Shown in pieces: positions 57,108-64,000 of a stretch of 64,000 bases of DNA. The stretch spans positions 1 through 64,000 of the forward strand of contig NZ_MOMB01000048.1 in NCBI RefSeq assembly GCF_002752165.1, given 5' to 3'. Source of the stretch: Erwinia sp. OLFS4 (GTDB taxonomy: Bacteria > Pseudomonadota > Gammaproteobacteria > Enterobacterales > Enterobacteriaceae). Positions within the stretch are counted from its first letter, which is position 1. Each line of letters opens with the position of its first letter. The notes under the pieces are model-generated. The model saw nothing but the letters and a program-made list of their open reading frames with translations. It ran no database searches and had not been told where the DNA came from. The position numbers and the translations under genes were made by a program.

Positions 57108-57147
57108 TTAACCTTCCTTAACTTTCCTTAACCTTCCTTAACCTTTC
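57108..57147 (+). repeat. Four tandem 10-bp repeats upstream of cstA
   Basis: Units TTAACCTTCC, TTAACTTTCC, TTAACCTTCC and TTAACCTTTC follow without spacer, 37 bp before the cstA ATG. The 10-bp period places each copy on the same face of the helix, as for a tandem activator site. Confidence 0.92.
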
Positions 57148-57183
57148 TGATACGTCATCAGCAAAATGACAAGGAGAGAAGTA

Positions 57184-59250
57184 ATGAAAAATATCAGGTC
57201 GATGTTAATCTGGCTGGTAGTGGCGCTGACCGGCGCCGGCGCCTTTTCCGTACTGGCACTCAAGCGGGGTGAGCAGGTCAATGCGCTGTGGCTGGTTGTA
57301 ACGGCGATTGCCTGTTATTGCATTGCTTATCGTTTCTATAGCTTGTTTATTTCACGCAAAATTTTTCAGCTCAATGATAACCGGCTGACCCCGGCCGAAC
57401 GGTATAACGACGGCCTGGATTACGTACCAACCAATAAATGGGTATTATTCGGCCATCACTTTGCCGCCATTGCCGGTGCTGGCCCGCTGGTGGGTCCGGT
57501 ACTGGCGGCGCAAATGGGATTTTTACCCGGCACCCTGTGGATTCTGGTGGGCGTGGTGTTTGCCGGTGCCGTTCAGGACTTTCTGGTATTGTTTATCTCC
57601 ACCCGGCGTGATGGACGTTCCCTTGGCGAAATGGCCCGACAGGAACTGGGGCCATTCGCCGGCGTAGTCACCATGCTCGGCGCCTTTGGCGTCATGATAA
57701 TCATCCTCTCCGCGCTGGCACTGGTGGTAGTAAAAGCCCTTGCTAACAGCCCATGGGGACTATTTACTATTGCCGCTACCTTGCCAATTGCGCTGCTGAT
57801 GGGCATCTACATGCGTTATCTCCGGCCTGGCCGCGTGCTTGAAGTCTCGTTACTCGGCTTTGTGCTGATGATGGCCGCCATCGTTTATGGCGGTAGCGTG
57901 GCACAGCATCCTTTCTGGGGACCTTTTTTTACTCTACCTGGCACCACCCTGACATGGGTACTGGTTATTTACGGTTTTATCGCTTCCGTGCTACCGGTAT
58001 GGTTACTGCTGGCACCACGAGATTATTTGTCCACCTTTCTCAAAATTGGCGTTATTCTGGGCCTCGCTGTCGGCATCGTCTTTGCGATGCCTGAATTAAA
58101 AATGCCGGCTGTCACCCGTTTTATTGATGGCAGCGGACCGGTTTTTTCCGGCCACTTATTTCCGTTTTTGTTTATTACTATCGCCTGTGGATCGATTTCT
58201 GGTTTTCATGCGCTGGTTTCCAGCGGCACCACGCCAAAACTCATAGAGCGCGAAAGCCATATCCGCTTTATTGGCTATGGGGCAATGCTGATGGAATCCT
58301 TCGTCGCCATCATGGCGCTGATTTGCGCCTCGGTTATCGATCCCGGGGTGTATTTTGCTCTGAATGCCCCGGCCTCAGTAATTGGCACTACGGTTGACAA
58401 TGCAGCACAGGTGATTAATGGCTGGGGCTTTGTACTGACACCAGACACCCTGTCGCGAATTGCTCAGGATGTTGGTGAAACCTCTATTCTTTCACGAGCC
58501 GGCGGCGCGCCAACTTTCGCCATTGGCATGGCGCATATTATTACTGAGGTCATAAACAGCCGGGCGATGATGGCATTCTGGTATCACTTTGCCATCCTGT
58601 TTGAAGCATTGTTTATCCTGACTGCCGTTGATGCCGGCACCCGTGCCTGCCGTTTTATGGTCCAGGATTTAGTCGGGGTTATTGTTCCTTCACTGGCCAA
58701 TACCCGTTCCTGGGCGGGGAATATCGCCGGCACTGCCGTGGCGGTAGCCGGCTGGGGATTCTTTGTTTATCAGGGCGTCATCGATCCACTCGGGGGCATT
58801 AATACCTTATGGCCACTGTTTGGCATTGGTAACCAGATGCTGGCATCAATGGCGCTGATCCTCGGCAGCGTGGTGCTGTTTAAAATGAAAAAACAGCGCT
58901 ATGCATGGGTCACCATCGTCCCCACCCTGTGGTTATTTATTACCTCAATGACCGCCGGCTGGCAGAAAATATTCGATAACACGCCGGCAATCGGCTTCCT
59001 CGCTCAGGCAAAGCGATTTACACAAGGAATCGATAATGGCGTGATCATTGCGCCAGCCAAAACCGTGACAGATATGCACACGATTGTCTTAAGTAATCAG
59101 ATCAATGCCGCATTATGTGGTTTCTTTATGCTGGTAGCCGTGACAATGCTGATCGCCGGATTACTGGTCATTCGCCGGGCATTAGCCAGCGACCAGATCA
59201 CCGCTCATGAAGCCACGCCACTATTACGTGATGAGGTCAACCATGTTTAG
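57184..59250 (+). CDS. cstA: Carbon starvation protein CstA (peptide/pyruvate transporter family)
   Basis: Large inner-membrane protein of 688 residues, about 16-18 helices, CstA family (CstA, BtsT). The conserved start segments NALWLVVTAIACYCIAYRFY, RYNDGLDYVPTNKWVLFGHHFAAIAGAGPLVGPVLAAQMG and DFLVLFISTRRDGRSLGEMA match E. coli CstA. Family members take up pyruvate and perhaps peptides during carbon limitation. AAGGAG 7 bp before ATG 57184 sets the start, 6 codons after an upstream in-frame ATG. It overlaps ybdD by 8 bp. The 12-C run and 10-bp repeats upstream suggest unusual regulation. Confidence 0.92.
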   Translation: MKNIRSMLIWLVVALTGAGAFSVLALKRGEQVNALWLVVTAIACYCIAYRFYSLFISRKIFQLNDNRLTPAERYNDGLDYVPTNKWVLFGHHFAAIAGAGPLVGPVLAAQMGFLPGTLWILVGVVFAGAVQDFLVLFISTRRDGRSLGEMARQELGPFAGVVTMLGAFGVMIIILSALALVVVKALANSPWGLFTIAATLPIALLMGIYMRYLRPGRVLEVSLLGFVLMMAAIVYGGSVAQHPFWGPFFTLPGTTLTWVLVIYGFIASVLPVWLLLAPRDYLSTFLKIGVILGLAVGIVFAMPELKMPAVTRFIDGSGPVFSGHLFPFLFITIACGSISGFHALVSSGTTPKLIERESHIRFIGYGAMLMESFVAIMALICASVIDPGVYFALNAPASVIGTTVDNAAQVINGWGFVLTPDTLSRIAQDVGETSILSRAGGAPTFAIGMAHIITEVINSRAMMAFWYHFAILFEALFILTAVDAGTRACRFMVQDLVGVIVPSLANTRSWAGNIAGTAVAVAGWGFFVYQGVIDPLGGINTLWPLFGIGNQMLASMALILGSVVLFKMKKQRYAWVTIVPTLWLFITSMTAGWQKIFDNTPAIGFLAQAKRFTQGIDNGVIIAPAKTVTDMHTIVLSNQINAALCGFFMLVAVTMLIAGLLVIRRALASDQITAHEATPLLRDEVNHV

Positions 59251-59536
59251 CGCAGTTAAAGTATGGCGACGCCCTGTTGCGCCTGTCCGGGCAAAAAAAT
59301 TCATTCCGCTTAATCTATCTCCCGCCACAGCCGGTGGCGGCTGGCGCCTGTTTTTAACCCGGCTGGCGCAAAGTTTTCGCCTGATGGTTGTGGTGGGCGA
59401 TTATCAGGCTTATCGGCGTCATCTGCAGCGTAACCATCCGGAAAAAATGCCGATGACCCCTCGCCAGTTTCATCGTTACTGCCTTGAAAAACGCTATCCA
59501 GGCAAGGCTGGCGCGGCGGGACGATGCCCCTGCTGA
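59243..59536 (+). CDS. ybdD: YbdD/YjiX family small protein
   Basis: A cytoplasmic protein of 97 residues; the YbdD domain covers about residues 32-97, with LAQSFRLMVVVGDYQAYRRHLQRNHPEKMPMTPRQF and the Cys-containing tail GAAGRCPC. In E. coli ybdD and yjiX follow cstA and btsT in the same way. The N-terminal 30 residues (KVWRRPVAPVRAKKFIPLNL...) are an extension compared with the usual 65-67-residue proteins; the true start might be later. It overlaps the cstA stop by 8 bp, so translation is coupled. Confidence 0.85.
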   Translation: MFSAVKVWRRPVAPVRAKKFIPLNLSPATAGGGWRLFLTRLAQSFRLMVVVGDYQAYRRHLQRNHPEKMPMTPRQFHRYCLEKRYPGKAGAAGRCPC

Positions 59537-59545
59537 ACAGATTAG

Positions 59546-59570
59546 CCCCGGTGGATAACCGGGGTGTTTT
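59546..59570 (+). terminator. cstA-ybdD terminator
   Basis: CCCCGGT (59546-59552), loop GGATA, ACCGGGG (59558-59564), followed by TGTTTT. It lies 10 bp after the ybdD stop. Confidence 0.85.
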
Positions 59571-59699
59571 GCATCCACTACGCCGATCTGATAATAAAAA
59601 ATTTCTTCATTATCCAGCCTGTAACGATACAGCTCTCTGAATAGTATTGCTAAAATAGAGAAATATGCCTGCACTGTTACTATCGCTGAGGAATTAAAC

Positions 59700-61682
59700 A
59701 TGACCGATGAGTTGGGGCAAACGTTGCTATACACCTGTTTCGGTACCACCAGCCCCCATTGGCGTCTGACTTCTGATAGCGATGCACTCTGTTTTGCTCT
59801 GGACGAGAAATCGCCTGTTCGTCTGGCGGTCCCCTTAACTGCGCCCCAGGCCAGCCTGATTCGCTCCATGACCGGAATTACTGCCAGCGTGAATTTAACC
59901 CTCAATGTGCAGGGAGAAACATTATCCCTGCACCTGGTGGGACGTAAAATTAATCAGCATCAGTGGAAAGGCACCGCCTCGGCATGGGGTGACAGTAGCG
60001 GCGTGGCACGTGATTTACAGCATGGCCTGTCATTTGCCGAACAGGTGGTTTCAGAAGCCAATTCGGTGATTGTGATTGTCGATCGTCGTGGCAACATTCA
60101 GCGTTTTAACCGCCTTAGTGAGGAATATACCGGCCTGAAGGAACAGGAAGTCATTGGCAGAAACGTGTTTCAGCTGTTTATGACAAAACAGGAAGCAGCG
60201 GCATCACGGCGTAATATCACCGGTTTTTTTCGCAATGGTCAGTCTTATGAAGTTGAACGCTGGGTCAAGACCAAACGCGGGCAGCGCTTATTCCTGTTTC
60301 GTAATAAATTTGTTCATAGCGGCAGCGGGCGTAATGAAGTTTTTCTGATCTGTTCCGGGATCGACATTACCGAAGAGCGCCGTGCACAGGAGCGGCTTCG
60401 CGTGCTGGCAAATACCGATAACATTACCGGATTGCCAAATCGTAATGCCATTACCCAGGAAATATGCGAAGCCCTGGAACAGCGAGGCGACAGTGAGGTA
60501 GGCCTGGTCTATCTTGACCTCGATAATTTTAAAAAGGTCAATGATGCCTATGGCCACATGTTTGGTGACCAGCTGCTTCAGGCGGTTTCACAGGCCATTC
60601 TCGGCTGTCTGGAAAAAGAACAAGCACTGGCACGCCTCGGGGGCGATGAATTTTTAATACTGGCCGAAAATACCAGTAAAGCAGCGCTGGTTGACCTGGC
60701 AGAACGCATCCTCGAACGGCTCAAGCAACCGTTTCGTATTGGTCTTATAGAAGTTTATTCCGGCTGTTCAGTGGGTATTGCTATCAGCCCGCAACATGGT
60801 GAAGACAGAGAAAGTCTGATTCGCAATGCGGACACCGCAATGTATTACGCCAAGGAAAATGGCCGGGGAAAACAATGCGTGTTCAGTATTGAAATGAATC
60901 AGCGCGCGTTTGAATACATCTGGCTTGATACCAATCTTCGTAAAGCGCTGGAGCAGCAGCAACTGGTGATTCACTATCAGCCTAAAGTCGATACTGATGG
61001 CCGGGTAACCAGTGCCGAGGCCTTGGTACGCTGGCACTCGCCTGAGCGTGGTCTGGTGGCACCTGCCGACTTTATTCCCTATGCAGAAGAGTCAGGATTG
61101 ATTGTTCCCCTTGGTCGCTGGGTACTGCTGAGCGTTATTACACAGCTTGCTGAATGGCGGCGTAAAGGTATTCCTCTGAGAATTGCCGTTAATGTTTCAC
61201 CGCGCCAGCTCATGGATCACAGTTTATATAACGATTTAAAGCAGGCGCTGGATACCGCCGGGTTGCAGGATTGTCCGCTGGATATTGAACTAACCGAAAG
61301 TTGCCTGATTGAAAATGAAGATCAGGTGCTGGCGCTGATGCAGCTGTTTCGCCAGCTCGGTGCACAAATTCACCTTGATGATTTTGGTACTGGCTACTCT
61401 TCGCTGTCACAGCTTACCCGTTTTCCCATCAATGCTATCAAACTTGATCAAAGCTTTATCCGCGGAGTTAATCTCCAGCCGGTTTCACAGTCGCTGGTGC
61501 GGGCCATCGTTGCCGTCGCAAGAGCGCTGGATTTGTGCGTTATTGCTGAAGGTATTGAAACCGTTGAAGAGGATAAATTTGTTATTGCCAACGGCGTGAA
61601 TGCCCGGCAAGGGTTTTTACATGCAAAGCCAATGCCCGCAGAGGCCCTCGAGCACTGGCTTAAGCATCATAGCAAACCTTAG
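59700..61682 (+). CDS. rpfR: RpfR/PdeR-type cyclic-di-GMP enzyme and DSF receptor (FI-PAS-GGDEF-EAL)
   Basis: A 660-residue protein orthologous to E. coli PdeR (Gmr) and to RpfR of Cronobacter and Burkholderia. The N-terminal FI region (about 1-95, RpfF-interacting) starts with TLLYTCFGTTSPHWRLTSDSDALCF. A PAS domain (about 110-225) is the DSF sensor. A GGDEF domain with an intact GGDEF motif lies near residue 314, and an EAL domain with EAL near 440 and DDFGTGYSSLSQL near 560. All hydrolase motifs look intact. The gene is convergent with rpfF, 13 bp away, which makes the RpfR reading more likely than a stand-alone PdeR. DSF binding should lower c-di-GMP. Confidence 0.93.
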   Translation: MTDELGQTLLYTCFGTTSPHWRLTSDSDALCFALDEKSPVRLAVPLTAPQASLIRSMTGITASVNLTLNVQGETLSLHLVGRKINQHQWKGTASAWGDSSGVARDLQHGLSFAEQVVSEANSVIVIVDRRGNIQRFNRLSEEYTGLKEQEVIGRNVFQLFMTKQEAAASRRNITGFFRNGQSYEVERWVKTKRGQRLFLFRNKFVHSGSGRNEVFLICSGIDITEERRAQERLRVLANTDNITGLPNRNAITQEICEALEQRGDSEVGLVYLDLDNFKKVNDAYGHMFGDQLLQAVSQAILGCLEKEQALARLGGDEFLILAENTSKAALVDLAERILERLKQPFRIGLIEVYSGCSVGIAISPQHGEDRESLIRNADTAMYYAKENGRGKQCVFSIEMNQRAFEYIWLDTNLRKALEQQQLVIHYQPKVDTDGRVTSAEALVRWHSPERGLVAPADFIPYAEESGLIVPLGRWVLLSVITQLAEWRRKGIPLRIAVNVSPRQLMDHSLYNDLKQALDTAGLQDCPLDIELTESCLIENEDQVLALMQLFRQLGAQIHLDDFGTGYSSLSQLTRFPINAIKLDQSFIRGVNLQPVSQSLVRAIVAVARALDLCVIAEGIETVEEDKFVIANGVNARQGFLHAKPMPAEALEHWLKHHSKP

Positions 61683-61695
61683 CGAAACCGCCGGA

Positions 61696-62565
61696 TTAAC
61701 CGGCTTTACGCAATATTTGCGCACTATGCCGGTTTTGCAACAACACCAGACGCTCCATATAAGCCAGATCGCCGGCGCCAATCGTAAAAGCAGAATCAAC
61801 CCAGTCTTCTGTAATATCCATCAGTTCTGAACGATCAAGTTGCAGCACGCGCTGACGCGCGCGCAACATAGCTTTTACGCCATTTAGCTTGGGAGCCAGG
61901 GTATCAATAAGCGTTCGGGTAGCGCGGTAACCATCGCCAGGCTGGAACAATTTATCCACCAGGCCGCGGGTTTCGAACCATTCTGCCGTATGTGCTTCAC
62001 CTTCACAGATCAACTCCTCCGCCAGCTTCATCCCGGCACGGCGGGCAACCAGCGAATACCCCCCCATACCGGGAAACAAATTAAAAGCGATTTCCGGAAA
62101 CCCCATGCGTGCATTGGTTTGCGCCAGAATAAAGTGATGTGCCAGCGCGGCTTCAAACCCGCCCCCTAGCGCACTGCCTTCAATCATCGCCAGCGTGACC
62201 GCACCGGTATCAAAGCCCCTTGCCGCCGCGTGTACGCAATCAACACAGGCGCGGGCATACGCGCGCAGCGCTTCACGCTGGCCGGATTTAATCGTTTCAA
62301 CAAAAAAGCGTAAATCTCCCCCGACATTGAACATTGATGGTACCAGCGAACCGGTTACCCAGAAATCAATCTTCAATCCGGAGCGCCGGGCGGCATAACT
62401 CAGGTTCATGATTTCCTCAATCAGCAGATGATTGAAGCTTGGTCTGGGCTGCGAACGTAGCAGCATCCACATGGTGCGACGTTCTTCTTCATAGTAAGCA
62501 GAAAGTTGGGTGGTTTTACCTGCTTCGCTGAATAACCGGCAGGTAGTCTGATTAATTACTGTCAT
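61696..62565 (-). CDS. rpfF: RpfF, DSF-type fatty-acid signal synthase (crotonase family)
   Basis: Crotonase-superfamily enzyme of 289 residues that makes a cis-2-unsaturated fatty-acid signal from acyl-ACP by combined dehydratase and thioesterase action. The two catalytic glutamates of the family are in GGGFEAALA and GFPEIAFNLFPG, 20 residues apart. GSALGGGFEAALA forms the oxyanion hole. Two in-frame ATGs exist; the one at 62565 has GAGG 8 bp upstream, whereas at 62571 the spacing is only 2 bp, so 62565 is chosen. Partner receptor gene rpfR is adjacent and convergent. E. coli lacks rpfF. Product chain length cannot be predicted from sequence. Confidence 0.9.
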   Translation of the reverse strand: MTVINQTTCRLFSEAGKTTQLSAYYEEERRTMWMLLRSQPRPSFNHLLIEEIMNLSYAARRSGLKIDFWVTGSLVPSMFNVGGDLRFFVETIKSGQREALRAYARACVDCVHAAARGFDTGAVTLAMIEGSALGGGFEAALAHHFILAQTNARMGFPEIAFNLFPGMGGYSLVARRAGMKLAEELICEGEAHTAEWFETRGLVDKLFQPGDGYRATRTLIDTLAPKLNGVKAMLRARQRVLQLDRSELMDITEDWVDSAFTIGAGDLAYMERLVLLQNRHSAQILRKAG

Positions 62566-62571
62566 AGTCAT

Positions 62572-63060
62572 ATCCTCAATGATTAATGCGTCTATCGCAT
62601 CGTCAGACTAATCCAGACCGACGTTTCACTGAATGGATGGTTGATTTTCAATGTAAAAATAAACCTTATCCCCTTCATATCACTGAATAAAAATATTAGC
62701 GTTGTTAAAAATAATCGCCTGATATTGCCTTGATATAGCAGTGAATTCGCCTGAAATGATTACCAACAGTAAACAATGTTAATGTGCATCAGCTTGTTAC
62801 GATTTCAGAATTTTTACCTGTAAATGTAACCAGCAATAGTTACAATTTAACTGGATAAAAACCACCGGTGTCAGTGTTAACCAGGTTGCGTTCTACTCCT
62901 CTGGCGCTGCGCATCCATATGCAATGACAGCTGCGTGACAAACGCGCAACGGCAAATGCCAGACAGGGAATTCTCCGTGTTAAACGGTAAACCACGACAT
63001 GATGCAGCTGGCTGAAAAGTCTCAATCAACAGCGCTGCAGGTTTTCAAAGGAGAAGTATT
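62572..63060 (+). other. Intergenic region between rpfF and osmB (489 bp)
   Basis: The divergent promoter region is AT-rich near 62640-62860, probably holding the rpfF promoter, and then rises in GC toward osmB. The osmB ribosome site AAAGGAG lies just before 63061. No RNA gene or clear operator was recognised. Confidence 0.4.
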
Positions 63061-63279
63061 ATGAATACAAGCAGTAAGCGTATTTTTGCGGTGATGCTGG
63101 CTGGCGTGCTGGCGGTTTCTCTGACGGCTTGCTCACTCTGGTCCAAACGCGACCGTAATACCGCGATTGGTGCCGGTGTCGGCGCGGTAGGGGGAAATAT
63201 TCTGACCGGTGGTAGCGGTCTTGGCACCCTGGGCGGTGCGGCAGTAGGGGGTATTATCGGTCATCAGGTCAGTAAATAA
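63061..63279 (+). CDS. osmB: Osmotically inducible lipoprotein OsmB
   Basis: A 72-residue lipoprotein with signal peptide ending LTACS (lipidated Cys about residue 22), then SLWSKRDRNTAIGAGVGAVG and the glycine-zipper-like helix GLGTLGGAAVGGIIGHQV. The length and sequence match E. coli OsmB, a stationary-phase and osmotic-stress lipoprotein controlled by RpoS and Rcs. It stands alone between the rpfF and yciH promoters. A 9-bp hairpin lies downstream. Confidence 0.95.
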   Translation: MNTSSKRIFAVMLAGVLAVSLTACSLWSKRDRNTAIGAGVGAVGGNILTGGSGLGTLGGAAVGGIIGHQVSK

Positions 63280-63312
63280 TTTTTATTCAATACACTCCCG
63301 CGTTGAACAGCG

Positions 63313-63358
63313 AGGCCGCAGCGTTAAACAGGCTGATATTATTTTAAACCTGCGGCCT
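63313..63358. terminator. Hairpin between convergent osmB and yciH
   Basis: AGGCCGCAG (63313-63321) pairs with CTGCGGCCT (63350-63358) around a long 28-nt loop. This is a probable bidirectional terminator or processing signal. Confidence 0.5.
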
Positions 63359-63370
63359 TAATAAAACGCT

Positions 63371-63697
63371 TCAGCCGCCAGCCAGTTTCACTTTCATGCC
63401 CTTTTCTTCCAGCAACGTTTTCAGTAATTCGCGTTTGTCCCCCTGAATTTCAATGATGCCGTCTTTAACCGCACCACCGCAGCCGCATTTTTTCTTCAGA
63501 GCGGCAGCCAGCTGTTGCAGCGCATCATCATCGAGGTCAATACCGGAAATCAGGCAGACGCCTTTACCTTTACGCCCGCTGGTCTGGCGCTGAATGCGCA
63601 CAATACCATCCCCCCTGGGACGTGCCGGTTTGTCTTCCTCCGGGTTAATACGTCCAATGCCGGTCGAGTAAACCAGACGGCTATTATTAGCACCCAT
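63371..63697 (-). CDS. yciH: YciH, SUI1/eIF1-family translation factor
   Basis: A 108-residue protein with the SUI1 (eIF1) fold. KGVCLISGIDLDDDALQQLAAALKKKCGCGGAVKDGIIEIQGDKRELLKTLLEEKG is the signature of the family, including the CGCGG turn. YciH influences start-codon fidelity of translation initiation. It follows pyrF directly: its start lies immediately after the pyrF stop on the minus strand, as in E. coli, so the pair is co-transcribed. Confidence 0.95.
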   Translation of the reverse strand: MGANNSRLVYSTGIGRINPEEDKPARPRGDGIVRIQRQTSGRKGKGVCLISGIDLDDDALQQLAAALKKKCGCGGAVKDGIIEIQGDKRELLKTLLEEKGMKVKLAGG

Positions 63698-64000
63698 TTA
63701 TGCTTCCTCCAGCGAGGCCAGAATTTGTTGCAATGCGCTGGCCGGATCCTCGGCCTGAGTCACAGGACGCCCAATAACCATATAATCAACGCCCGCAACC
63801 TTAGCCTGCTGCGGCGTCATGATGCGTCGCTGGTCATCACTGGCACTGCCCGCCGGGCGGATACCTGGCGTTACCAGTTTAAAATCAGCAGAAAACTGTT
63901 GTCTGAACCTCACCGCTTCCCAGGCGGAACAGACAACACCATCCAGGCCACTCTGCTGCGTCAGGCTGGCCAGATGCAGGGCATATTCTGCCGGTGACTG
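63698..64000 (-). CDS. pyrF: Orotidine 5'-phosphate decarboxylase PyrF (C-terminal part)
   Basis: A frame open to the window edge with the last 100 codons visible. It ends [22 protein letters not shown]. The C-terminal part of the TIM-barrel decarboxylase shows the phosphate-binding loop [21 protein letters not shown] and VIGRPV, the signature of orotidine-5'-phosphate decarboxylase. The catalytic Asp-Lys motif is outside the window. It is upstream of yciH on the same strand. Confidence 0.95.
   Translation of the reverse strand, partial: QSPAEYALHLASLTQQSGLDGVVCSAWEAVRFRQQFSADFKLVTPGIRPAGSASDDQRRIMTPQQAKVAGVDYMVIGRPVTQAEDPASALQQILASLEEA

Overview
The window is chromosomal DNA of an enterobacterium (order Enterobacterales). 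Gene content and order follow the E. coli segment rstAB / asr-ydgD / hrpA-azoR / ydbL-ynbE-ydbH-ldhA / nifJ-ttcA-zntB / mppA-mpaA-ycjG-tpx-tyrR-ycjFX-psp-sap-fabI-yciW-rnb-pdeR-osmB-yciH-pyrF. Genes absent from E. coli at these places, namely rpfF beside the pdeR/rpfR homologue, an M32 carboxypeptidase and a ModE-type binding-protein pair, point away from Escherichia. They fit a plant- or insect-associated family such as Erwiniaceae (Erwinia, Pantoea, Tatumella). That placement is inferred, not proven.

Layout. 1-178 is the right end of an IS1-family element beside rstAB. 2.3-5.7 kb holds an M32 carboxypeptidase and a two-gene operon of periplasmic-binding-fold proteins behind a near-perfect ModE operator. 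5.8-7.5 kb is asr (six 57-bp repeats, with an RstA box upstream), ydgU and ydgD. 7.9-22 kb carries hrpA, azoR, the ydbH-ynbE-ydbL envelope operon, ldhA, two small accessory genes, nifJ and a monooxygenase-like gene. 22-24.8 kb is a loose, AT-richer accessory stretch with a glycosyltransferase and a secreted Asn/Tyr-rich low-complexity protein. 24.8-32.9 kb has ttcA, an S9 peptidase, the FNR-controlled sRNA FnrS, zntB and the murein-peptide recycling genes mppA, mpaA and ycjG. 33-34.9 kb is an AT-rich islet with an orphan 293-residue protein. 35-42.5 kb holds tpx, tyrR, ycjFX and the phage-shock genes pspDCBA / pspF with a sigma-54 promoter. 42.5-48.6 kb has a DUF333 lipoprotein, the iron sRNA RyhB under Fur-like sites, and sapABCDF. 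48.7-59.5 kb has fabI, yciW, a LysR / small-protein / molybdo-oxidoreductase cassette, rnb, and cstA-ybdD behind a 12-C tract and four 10-bp repeats. 59.7-64 kb has rpfR and rpfF (a diffusible-signal-factor system), osmB, yciH and partial pyrF.

Common themes are envelope stress and acid (rstAB-asr, psp, ydbH, sap, osmB), anaerobic and metal physiology (FnrS, RyhB, ModE operon, nifJ, ldhA, molybdo-enzyme), and murein recycling. Two regulatory RNAs, RyhB and FnrS, were identified from conserved cores plus correctly placed promoter, operator and terminator elements. The least explained pieces are the ModE-operator operon, whose second gene encodes a ModA-like protein that cannot have a signal peptide, the Asn/Tyr-rich exported protein, the orphan 293-residue protein, and the homopolymer/repeat array in front of cstA.
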